Position numbers and translations under genes: made by a program. A stretch of DNA of 64,000 bases from Gautieria morchelliformis (lineage: Eukaryota > Basidiomycota > Agaricomycetes > Gomphales > Gomphaceae). A model generated the notes under the pieces. It worked only from the letters and a program-made list of their open reading frames with translations, was not told the DNA's origin and made no database searches. This document shows, piece after piece, positions 10,911 through 19,574 of this stretch. Numbering within the stretch: position 1 is the stretch's first letter; every line of letters starts with the position of its first letter. The DNA lies in the NCBI GenBank assembly GCA_015179125.1, contig WHVA01000447.1, forward strand, positions 1 through 64,000, written 5' to 3'.

Positions 10911-11336
10911 AGGTAAGGGTTCAAGAATCGAGTTAAGTTGGATATCAGAAATCGAGTTGGAAGGCAGAGGTCAGAGAGACAAAGGCCTTGCAAGTACTTG
11001 CTGTGGTAAGAACAGTAAACAGTGCAAAGGGAGTCACATATCAAAGTCAATTATCTGATTGCAGAACAGAGGCACACATGACTGGGTTTTATACAAAGAG
11101 CTGAGACAACATGTCAGAAGGTAGAGGTAAGCAATTCCAGTGCAAGCAAAAGTAACTAGATGCTCCGCACTTGCTATGCTAAGGGTCAAGTAGGGAAGGC
11201 CGGTGAATAGAGTCAAAAGGGGAAGTATGTGAATAGTAAAGAACAAGGGGATCAAAAGGTCAAAGTGTGGATGTTGCGGAATAGAGCCAGAGGAGGCATG
11301 GAGTGCCAGAGTTGGTCAAGCAGCATGGTCATAACA
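10911..11336 (-). mobile_element. Truncated family-B LTR (B4)
   Basis: The interior and right end of a family-B LTR include the TTTTATACAAAG string and GGTCATAACA at its end. It is followed by TTACCTACCTTGATGTG, the same target as B1 and B3. Its left part is replaced by the nested Helitron tail. Confidence 0.75.
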
Positions 11337-11614
11337 TTACCTACCTTGATGTGTTACTTATGTGTTTGACTTATCCCAAGTTTGATTTACCCAAGGCGTT
11401 TGACCTTGCTGATGCGTTTGACCTTACCGAGGCGTTTGACTTGCACCCCCGCGCGAAGTGCGGGTATCCACCTAGTCTAAGTATGAAACGAGCACAGTGG
11501 GTTGTGGACGCCGCTGACTAATAATGTTACGTAAAATTAGGTCAGCGGAGCGAGCGGCGGAGCCACGAGCCCTAGGCCCAGGCCCAGGCCAGATCATTGA
11601 TGCTGCACAGCAGC

Positions 11615-11690
11615 GTTCCAGGTCATGTGACCGGTTCACGCGACCATACGAGGGTGGTCCGTGCACGACCCTTCGCCTGGTATAAAGAGA
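11615..11690 (+). promoter_or_regulatory. TATA-box promoter block of unit E
   Basis: GGTCATGTGACC replaces the CACGTG palindrome seen elsewhere; GGTCCGTGCACGAC and TATAAA (11681-11686) are conserved. Confidence 0.45.
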
Positions 11691-12344
11691 GCGATGCTGC
11701 AGAACCGCACTCCCCACTGGTGTCTTTCTGTGTTCTGGTTGTACTGGTGGGCTTACTATGGCTTTGGCTTGGCTCTGGGTGTCTCTGGGCTTCTCTGGGC
11801 TTTTCTGCCTTTGGCTGTGAATTGACACCAGCTTCTGCTTGAATGGCCTGTTTATTTTTTCGATATTTTTTCGCAAATAGCTATCAATCAACCTAACTTG
11901 CTAACCTTAACAATAGCCAACTTACATATCCTGAACATTTTTTGATATTTTTTCGCAAATAGATATCAATAAATGCAACTTGCTAACCTCAATAACAGCC
12001 AACTTAAATATCCTTTACATTTTTTTGACATTTCTTCGCAAATGGATATCAATAACTTCTTTGCTCAAGTTAATAACAACTTCTGTTTTAATGTAGTGTG
12101 ATTTTTTTATCTTTTGTTGAAAAATAAGTATAGATATCAATGAATTATCCTGACTTTGCTAAAATTAATACCAGCTTCAGGTTACATGTACTGTACATTT
12201 TTTGACATTTTTTTAAAAGGTAGATATCAATAAATTATCCAGGCTTTGCTAAAATTAATGACAACAGCTGCTTAAATGTGGTTTCTTTTGCTATTTTATT
12301 TATGTCTATATATGTCACAAAATAGATACTGATACATGTCCCTT

Positions 12345-12840
12345 ATATGTGTGAGGACACACTACCTGTGGGGACACATTACATGTGAGGACACATTATG
12401 TGTGAGGACACACTACCTGTGAGGACACATTACATGTGAGGACACCCTACCTGTGAGGACACGTTACGTGTGAGGACACGCTACCAGTCGGGACACACTA
12501 CCGGTGGGGACACGTTACGTGTGGGGACATGGTACCTGTGAGGACACGCTACCTGTGGGGACACGTTACATGTGGGGACATGCTACCTGTGAGGACACGT
12601 TACGTGTGGGGACACGCTACCTGTGAGGACACATTACATGTGGGGACACGCTACCAGTGGGGACACGCTACCTGTGAGGACACGCTACCGGTGGGGACAC
12701 GCTACCTGTGGGGACACGCTACCTGTGGGGACACGCTGCCTGTGAGGACACATTACGTGTGGGGACACGCTGCCTGTGAGGACACGCTGCCTGTGAGGAC
12801 ACGCTACCTGTGAGGACACATTATGTGTGAGGGCATGCTA
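12345..12840 (+). repeat. 17-bp minisatellite of unit E
   Basis: About 29 copies of the GGGGACACGCTACCTGT-type 17-bp unit, many with GAGGACA instead of GGGGACA. The unit-A array has roughly twice as many copies and extra GATACGTGGGGACAATG variants. Confidence 0.95.
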
Positions 12841-12973
12841 TCCAACTGCACTTTCGGTCTTCCCCCATTTCTGATTTTGGTATTGTTTCTGGTTCTGTGA
12901 GAGTGTCACCGGAGGATCAGCTGGCATATCGATATAACCACACTGTCAGCATTCAGGATCCCCAAGATCACTA

Positions 12974-13174
12974 TTGGATCTATTTCACAATGCACAAGCT
13001 TGGAAACCTGTGGATTATGACAATAGGCGCAATCTTATAATCTCTGATGATTCAGTCAAGACCATTACCACTTTCATGTCTAGAGTCGCTGGGAGGGCCA
13101 TCCCAGAGGTTGAGAGAGAGGTCTGCATGTTCGGCTGTTCCATGGGTGCATACATTATTCATTATACTATATGA
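12974..13174 (+). pseudogene. Conserved 66-codon reading frame (copy 2), unknown
   Basis: This frame is the counterpart of 2189-2389. Both start MDLFHNAQ and keep VAGRAIPEVERE in frame. The surrounding 300 bp is also conserved, so similarity alone may reflect recent duplication of the units rather than selection on the protein. No family recognised. Confidence 0.35.
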
Positions 13175-13539
13175 ACAGGGATATATTTTGCATGATCCTA
13201 TTTACCCCAATGCACTTGACCTTACTGATTCACTTGACCTTACTGATGCATTTGACCTTACCGAGGCGTTTGACCTACACCCCCGCGCGAAGCGCGGGTA
13301 CCCACCTAGTCAATAGTATAAAGTTGCTGGGGGGTGGTTGTGGGTGTTTTACATAATAATGTTATCTAATTTGCTGAGTTTCAACGTGAGCGGCGCAGCC
13401 GCGAGCGACCGAGCAGTGTTTCTGGTCAAGTGACCAGTTTGCATCCACCGCTACTGCGCGCGCACCCACCTTCCCTCAATCCTCCTGTTGGCATTTCCTC
13501 TGGCTCAACTGCTGGCAACCTCTGGCTCTCCTGCCCACT

Positions 13540-13700
13540 GTCTCTGTGCCTGCTCGATCTGTCTGTCTGCTGCTGGATCTTTGTGTCTGCTACTGGATCT
13601 CTCTGTCTGCTGCTGGATCTTTGTGTCTGCTGCTGGCTCTCTGTGTCTGCTACTAGCTCTCTCTGTGTCTGGCTTTCTCTGTGTCTGTTACTGGGGCTGT
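13540..13700 (+). repeat. CT-rich minisatellite (CTGTCTGCTGCTGGATCT)
   Basis: Several imperfect copies of CTGTCTGCTGCTGGATCTTTGTG follow the degenerate GC block. They resemble the CT-rich repeats downstream of the TATA boxes in other units; no TATA box is evident here. Confidence 0.75.
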
Positions 13701-13734
13701 CTGTCTCTCTACAGCCCCCTCAGGTAAATATTGT

Positions 13735-15056
13735 TAATATTTTCGCTTTTTTATCCTCTTTTGACTTCTTTTCAGCCTAGGCTGCTCCTCTCATTGCCTC
13801 CCACCTTTCTGGATGGTAATTAATGGCTCTGGTGTGTTTTTTCCTATCATACCTATCATTTCTTCCAATAATTTTCGCTTTTTTATCCTCTTTTTGTCTT
13901 CTTTTCAGCCCACTCTCTCAATGCCTCCCACCTTGCCTGTCGGATATTGTTGCATCTGGTGTGTGTCTTGCTATCATGGTTTGATATTTATTAGAATCAG
14001 CTGCTCTCCATGGTAAATATTGCTATTTCTTGCTATAATTTTCTCTTTTTTAATCTCTTTTTGACTTCTTTTCAGCTTAGGTTGCTCCTCTCATTGCCTC
14101 CACCTTTCTTGGTCATCACTCCTGCCTCCTGTGTGTTCTTTCCTCATCATATTTCTTCCACTAATTTTCGCTTTTTTATCCTCTTTTTGCCATCTTTTCA
14201 GCCCAGGTTCCTCCTCTCAGTGCTTCCCACCTTTCCTGTCTGCCATTGCTGCATCTGATGTGTGTCTTGCTATCATATTTGTTTTGTTTTGACATTTATT
14301 AGAATCAGCTTCTCTCCATGGTAAATATTTCTATTTCTTGCTATAATTTTCGCTTTTTTAATCTCTGTTTGACTCCTTTTCAGCCTATTCTCCTCCTCTC
14401 ATTGCCTCCCACCTTTCATGATGGTCATTACTGGCTCTGGTGTGTTTTTTCCTATAATATCTATCATTTCTTCCAATAATTTTCGCTTTTTTATACCCTT
14501 TTTGCCTTCTTTTCAGCCCATGTTCCTCCCCTCAGTGCCTCCCACCTTGCCTATCTGCCATTGCTGCATCTGGTGGTTTCTTCCTATCATATTTATGTTG
14601 TTTTGATATTTATTATGATCAGCTTCTCTCCCTGGTATTTCTTGCAATAATTTTCGCTTTTTTAACCTCTTTTTGACTGCTTTTCAGCCTATGTTGCTCC
14701 TCTCATTGCATCCCACCTTTCTTGGCCATCATTACTGCCTCTGGTGTGTTTTTTTCCTTATCATATCTGTCATTTCTTCCAATAATTTTCGCTTTTTTAT
14801 TCTCTTTTGGCCTTCTTTTCAGCCCAGGTTCCTCTCAGTGCCTCCCACCTTGCCTATCTGCCATTTCTGCATCTGGTGTGTGTCTTGCTATCATATTTAT
14901 GTTGTTTTGATATTTATTAGGATCAGCTTCTATCTGTGGTGTTTCTTCCTGTAATTTTCGCTTTTTTTGACTTCTTTTAAGCCCAGGTTGCTCCTCTCAT
15001 TGCCTCCCACCTTTCCTGTTCATCATTACTGCATCTGGTGTGTTTTTTTTCTGTCA
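13735..15056 (+). repeat. About 300-bp tandem repeat with splice-site-like signals
   Basis: Roughly four and a half units start near 13742, 14038, 14345, 14650 and 14953. Each has two half-units carrying ATTTTCGCTTTTTTA, a polypyrimidine run ending CTTCTTTTCAG (3' splice-site-like) and, in several, CCATGGTAAATATT (5' splice-site-like). The segments between read CCTCTCATTGCCTCCCACC. No convincing protein is encoded. Confidence 0.85.
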
Positions 15057-15060
15057 TTTC

Positions 15061-15808
15061 TGTCGCAAGGAGACACTTAGCAGCTATGGACTTTCATTTC
15101 ACTTGATCTAATTCATGACTTCACCCACACGACTAATGATTCACAATGTTCACTATAACGACTTCTATTCATGACTACTGTAATGACCTATCACTTACTA
15201 TCCACATTCAATCCCATTTCGAGCACTGTGAGACACATGCGTACACACCCAAACCATTGAGACATGAGTTGACAACACAAACACATACCGACACTCACTG
15301 AGCTGAGCCAAGCGCAATACACCACTACCGAGTACTTAGATCCGTACAACGAGTCGAGTCGAGGCACAAGCACAATCGACGAGCCGATTACCAGGGTGAA
15401 CCGAGTCGATCCCATCTCACGATCAGGACGCATACATTCTCTCCACCATACTCGAGTCACATCTATTCTTCCTATTCCATTCCGCCTACCTTCCCGCCTC
15501 ATCACTCGAGTCATCAAATGAGTACGCACCTTTCTATCCTATGTCCAGGTGAGACCGAGCAGACGAGCTGCCGTGCTGATATACAGTGTCGGCAGAACAC
15601 ACACACCCATTGTACAACCATTTCCTATCATCTCTGTCATCCGTTCTACGTGTCGAGACCCCTATCCGAGTTGTTATAAGTAGTATGAGATGTACGACTG
15701 AAAATAATCATCAACTTTTGATACTTCTTTGACTTCGAGATACTAAGTCAACCTCGAGCTTAAGGCCACGATCACCTATTATATTCAAGTCAACCTACAT
15801 CTCTGTCA
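15061..15808 (+). mobile_element. Solo LTR family C
   Basis: The 748-bp element begins TGTCGCAAGG and ends ATCTCTGTCA, with a perfect 5-bp duplication ATTTC (15056-15060 and 15809-15813). A TTATAAGTAG promoter-like string at about 15674 gives plus orientation. It interrupts the last unit of the 300-bp tandem array. Confidence 0.9.
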
Positions 15809-16119
15809 ATTTCTTGCAATAATTCTCACTTTTTATCCCTTTTTGTATTTTATTTTATATGTATATACATGTATCCTGTATGATTTAAAACATTGAGTGT
15901 GTGGAGACATTACCTACCCAGATGTGTTACTTAGAGCTACTTTCAATCATGACAAGATGTATTTTACCCAAGTTTCATTTACCCAATGTATTTGACCTAA
16001 CCCCTGGGCAAAGCACAGGTATCATCCACCCTGGCAGTGGTCCCAGCGCATCCAGGCTTATCCCACAGGTCCCTGGCAGTCTCAGGTCATCCAGGCTCAT
16101 CCCACGGGTCCCCGACAGT

Positions 16120-16398
16120 CCCTACCCAGTGCTGTGCCACATCCAGGCATATCCTGATGTGCAGCACAGGGGCATGGTAGGAGTAGACTTGCAATATACA
16201 GTATTTTCCCATGGGCAGTTTTATGTTGCACTAATTGGAACAAGTCCATGTTCTTTCATATTGTATACAAAGAGGTATTGCTAAAGCCTGATTAAATATG
16301 TAGTTTCATTCCACCAAATAATTCTTTAATACTATTAACTACCCCTGTGCGATGTTAGCCTTAACTAACCCGGTGCAAAGCACGGGTCAATTGGCTAG
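16120..16398 (+). pseudogene. Helitron helicase C-terminus remnant with 3' terminus
   Basis: The translated segment GMVGVDLQYTVFSHGQFYVA matches the end of Pif1-like Helitron helicases; the equivalent in the 44.7-48.3 kb element reads [20 protein letters not shown]. About 90 bp downstream is a hairpin with CCGGTGC/GCACGGG stem, then CTAG and T, a proper Helitron 3' end. Everything upstream of this C-terminal piece is missing. Confidence 0.7.
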
Positions 16399-16699
16399 TA
16401 GGAAATAAACGCATCATGACACCCTGCACCTGCCCGCCTTACGAGATCACTTTAGCCAGTCCAACCTGGCCAGTCTGCCGGGTTAGTTAGATATGATTAC
16501 TGTAGCCGCACAACCAATGGCTCCACGATATTTTGTGTGACATGGAACTTCCACCGGGACAATGGCTCAAGGGTCCATGTGATGCGTGACACCCAATATG
16601 GCTCAGACCTCAGGCTTTATAGACTTGTATAAATTTTACAGCACCATTTTTTTCTACAGTACTTATGTCAAAACCCTTGGAAAAAGAAAGTGAGAAGTC
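16399..16699. other. Left part of retroelement, no gene recognised
   Basis: No coding frame was recognised. A GGAAATAAACGCATCATGACA string right after the Helitron end resembles the end of family-A LTRs and may be a short LTR stub. The stretch runs directly into solo LTR A1. Confidence 0.3.
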
Positions 16700-17732
16700 T
16701 GTCAAGATTGGGTTTTAGGCGTTAATATCGTGTATTAGTGAACACAGCGAATGCCCGAATAACTTGTGCGAATAAGTATGCCGTTAGGCGAATAGGTGAA
16801 CCAATGAATGTTCACAAGATAAGAGGGTTTGCCTAACCGGGGCTCACCCTATCTACAGTCGTAGCGAAATAGCTCGCAGCACTTGACGACGTAATGTGCA
16901 AGATATCGCGGAAGGGCTGTCTAAGTTTCGACAGTCCCTTCACTGGTGAAGGTGCTCCTTCAGAGCCCTTCACCAACAGCACAGAAAATAGTTCGAAGGC
17001 TAAGGTAACGAAGATGAAGTATGAGAACTCACCAGTGATCCCTAAGTCCTTGGCTGGTTGAAGATAGAAATCTTCAAGGAGAGGCTCAAGACGATGATCA
17101 CAGCGAGGTCAAGTTTGCACAAGATGGACGACGTATGATAATTGAACTGGGGAATATACATGCGAATGTAAACTACTTATATCCAATGCTCGCAAGGTAT
17201 TAGCGAATAGGAAAGAGGCCGTCGTGAGTTAGGGCCGGATCGGGGTGTGCAGTCATGATACTAAGGAGATGGAATAAACATACAATAGAGTGAGGGAAGA
17301 ATGTGAACGTGGAACGACGGAGAGTAAAAGGGGGCAAAGGCACTTATGGACAAAACCATGTCTTGGGACCCGCATACATGCTACCCTGCACGGACTCTTC
17401 GTTTACTGGGTTGATCCCGCACGACCTATGGAAGGAACGCCCTGTGAACACACTTTGGCCATACGAACACCCAATGGGGTTGGATTAAGAAGATGATGGG
17501 GCTAATGATGAACCATCATGCCGGGTGAATGGTATCGATCCTATTTGATGGCGTGCCTGCTGGCGAAATGCGTGAGCAGCGAATAGCGGTTCGGAGGATG
17601 GGGCGAACAACGAGTAGAGTGGATGTAGAGGAGGAGTGGTCGGTAGGTGCGGCGAACTCTGATGAAGATGCTAGGGAGTGACGAGGGGGAACATGGAGGT
17701 AACACGGTAGGAGAAATAAACCAGTCATGACA
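16700..17732 (-). mobile_element. Solo LTR family A (A1)
   Basis: The 1033-bp element begins TGTCAAGATTGG and ends CAGTCATGACA, with a perfect 5-bp duplication AAGTC (16695-16699 and 17733-17737). Ends form a TGTCA/TGACA inverted repeat. Orientation is minus, judged from the TATAAGTAG string on that strand. Confidence 0.9.
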
Positions 17733-19475
17733 AAGTCATGGAGAATGAGGAGAGCATAAGTAACTTGGCGAAAAAGGTGGAAAGGGGAGCGACTGAGGCC
17801 AAAGACTGAGTGAGAGGCACGGGAATGCGCAAAAAAAAACTGAGTGCACTAAGCATCCGTAAGTCCCCTCATCCTCTTCATTACATATACCCCCGCCCCC
17901 ACTGCCACACCAGGCCAGTGATAGGCCAATGGAACCACAGGTCAGTAGGCCTCCATCTACAGCAATAGGCCAAGCAGTTAATGGCAACGGGCCAGCCAGG
18001 CTGGCAATAGGCCAAAATGTGAAAGCCGCGGCGATAGGCCATTGTAGCCACACACTACATCCTATCCATTCACTATACAAAGTGTGATGGCCACAGCTGA
18101 CGTCAACCTGGGCCCATAGCCATCCCTCCCAGGGTTGACGAGGCCTTTAAAGCCTTCTGTTATGTCCCATACACTTGTTACGTATCGGAAATCCCGGAGA
18201 TCAGAACTAGATAGGACAATGGCTTCAACTTATATGTTGCGCCCCTGATGAGCTATCATCCTAAGTATTTTGGATTTGACTTCCAGATGTTGGAGAAGGC
18301 AGAAGTCGAGAGAGTGCTGAGAGTCAGAGGTTGGAGAACAGAGGTCGGAAGAGGCAGAAGACAGAGTATTAAAGGCAAAGAGAGAGACAGAGCATGCAGG
18401 ACTCGCTGTGCTAAGAACAGGAGATAATGCGAAGGAGTTCATGTATCGAAGTCGTTATCTGATTGCAGAAATGGAGACATACATGCGGGGGTTTTATACA
18501 AAGAGCTGAGACAACAGGTAATAGGGTAGTACTAAGCAAATTCCGGAGGGAGCAGAAATCAGATAGACATATGGGGTAAGTAACTAATGTGGAACAAGGG
18601 GACAACAAGGGGGGTGCAGGGTAGAGTAAGAACAATGGCAAAAGAACAAAGGAACAAAGGGCGCGTAAGTACAATGGGCATCAGAACAAACGGAAATACA
18701 GAAATGGTATCTTGCTGTGCTCAGGGTCAAGTACGGAGGCCGATGAACAGAGTCGACCATGGGTACTGAAGAACAAGGGGTTGAGGTCATGGGTTGCGGA
18801 GGTTGCGGAATAGAGTCAGAGGTGCTGTGGAGGTGTTCTGGAGGTGGCAGAGATGGTTGGGCGGCATGGTCATAACAACACTGCTCTGTCCACCTCTGCG
18901 CACCTAAAAGCAGATAGAGGTGAAGAGGAATACACATTCAACATACAGGGTGGCATCACGCTGAAAGGTCTGGACAAGCGAAGCGAAAAAGCCATCCCAA
19001 TGGTGGACTGGTTCGCAGCGTCCAAGACGGTGGTAGAGAGGACAAGGTTCTACTGGGGACAGGAAAGAGCGGACGCACTGGTGGCACACAATGCCGTTGT
19101 GATGGACCTAGCCTGCTCTCACTCCTGGAGTGTGGCCATAGAATATGACATACAGCAGCGTGAAGCAGTAGCGTGGGACCCCCGCACATGACCTAATGGC
19201 TCTAGATGCAAATGCACTCACTGTCATAGCAACCAGGCTAGCCCTGCTGGCAGTGCCATCCACTCCCTCCATGCACCAAGCCCCTGCGCTCCACCCTCTG
19301 CTGCCCAAACTCCCCGTCCCAGCGGAGCAACAAGAATATCAGCAGTGCAAGCATGCAAAGCCAGACCATCTTCTGTGCTTTCGATGCGGGCTTGCAGGAC
19401 ACCTACCAGCAGAATGCAAGGCCAACCGAACCACCGCTGGAAAGCCGGCTGCCGCACTCAGGAAAAATGCCTGAA
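17733..19475 (+). pseudogene. Degenerate gag-like gene of DIRS-like retroelement
   Basis: Coding similarity runs from an ISNLAKKVERGATEAK segment near 17745, through DEAFKAFCYVPYT before the B5 insertion, into HLKADRGEEEYTFNIQGG and VDWFAASKTVVERTRFYWG after it. It ends with a CCHC zinc knuckle (C-x2-C-x4-H-x4-C, in CFRCGLAGHLPAEC, about 19378-19420). Stops and frameshifts interrupt it. A zinc knuckle upstream of an RT indicates a nucleocapsid-type gag; the family is inferred from the downstream RT and RNase H. Confidence 0.6.
18176..18877 (-). mobile_element. Solo LTR family B (B5)
   Basis: The 702-bp element runs from TGTTACGTATCGG to GGTCATAACA with a perfect duplication ACACT (18171-18175 and 18878-18882). 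The flanking gag frame reads through once the LTR is removed. It is among the least damaged family-B copies here, with B6. Confidence 0.92.
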
Positions 19476-19574
19476 ATGAGCATGCCTTGCTTGCCCCGAC
19501 AGGCAAGCAATTCTGCTTAACTGGGCAAGATCTTCTGCCTGCAGATGGGGCTCTGCGTGCTATATAACACGCAT

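Larger units (their letters stand above)
8307..11475 (+). mobile_element. Helitron-like tandem unit D (type 2)
   Basis: The unit begins TTACACTATATGAAA and ends with hairpin plus CTAG at 11472-11475. It contains the promoter block, a CT-rich minisatellite, the AT-rich block (about 8690-9360, with a long T run near 8700), the longest GGGGACA minisatellite of the array, a second nested Helitron-type tail ending 10910, and a truncated family-B LTR. Confidence 0.55.
11476..13309 (+). mobile_element. Helitron-like tandem unit E (type 1)
   Basis: The unit begins TCTAAGTATGAAAC directly after CTAG, a 5'-TC Helitron start, and ends with hairpin plus CTAG at 13306-13309. It is the closest relative of unit A: same GC-rich block, TATAAAGAGAGC promoter, AT-rich repeats, a shorter 17-bp minisatellite and the same 66-codon frame. 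It carries no LTR insertion, which makes it the cleanest unit for defining the element. Confidence 0.6.
13310..16398 (+). mobile_element. Composite Helitron-like unit F with helicase remnant
   Basis: The unit begins TCAATAGTATAAAG right after CTAG. It contains a degenerate GC block, CT-rich repeats, a 300-bp tandem array, solo LTR C, a diverged tail at about 16005-16035 (CCCCTGGGCAAAGCACAGG), the last exon-like piece of a Helitron helicase, and a different hairpin tail (CCGGTGC/GCACGGG) ending in CTAG at 16395-16398. At least two Helitron families are therefore superimposed here. Confidence 0.5.
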
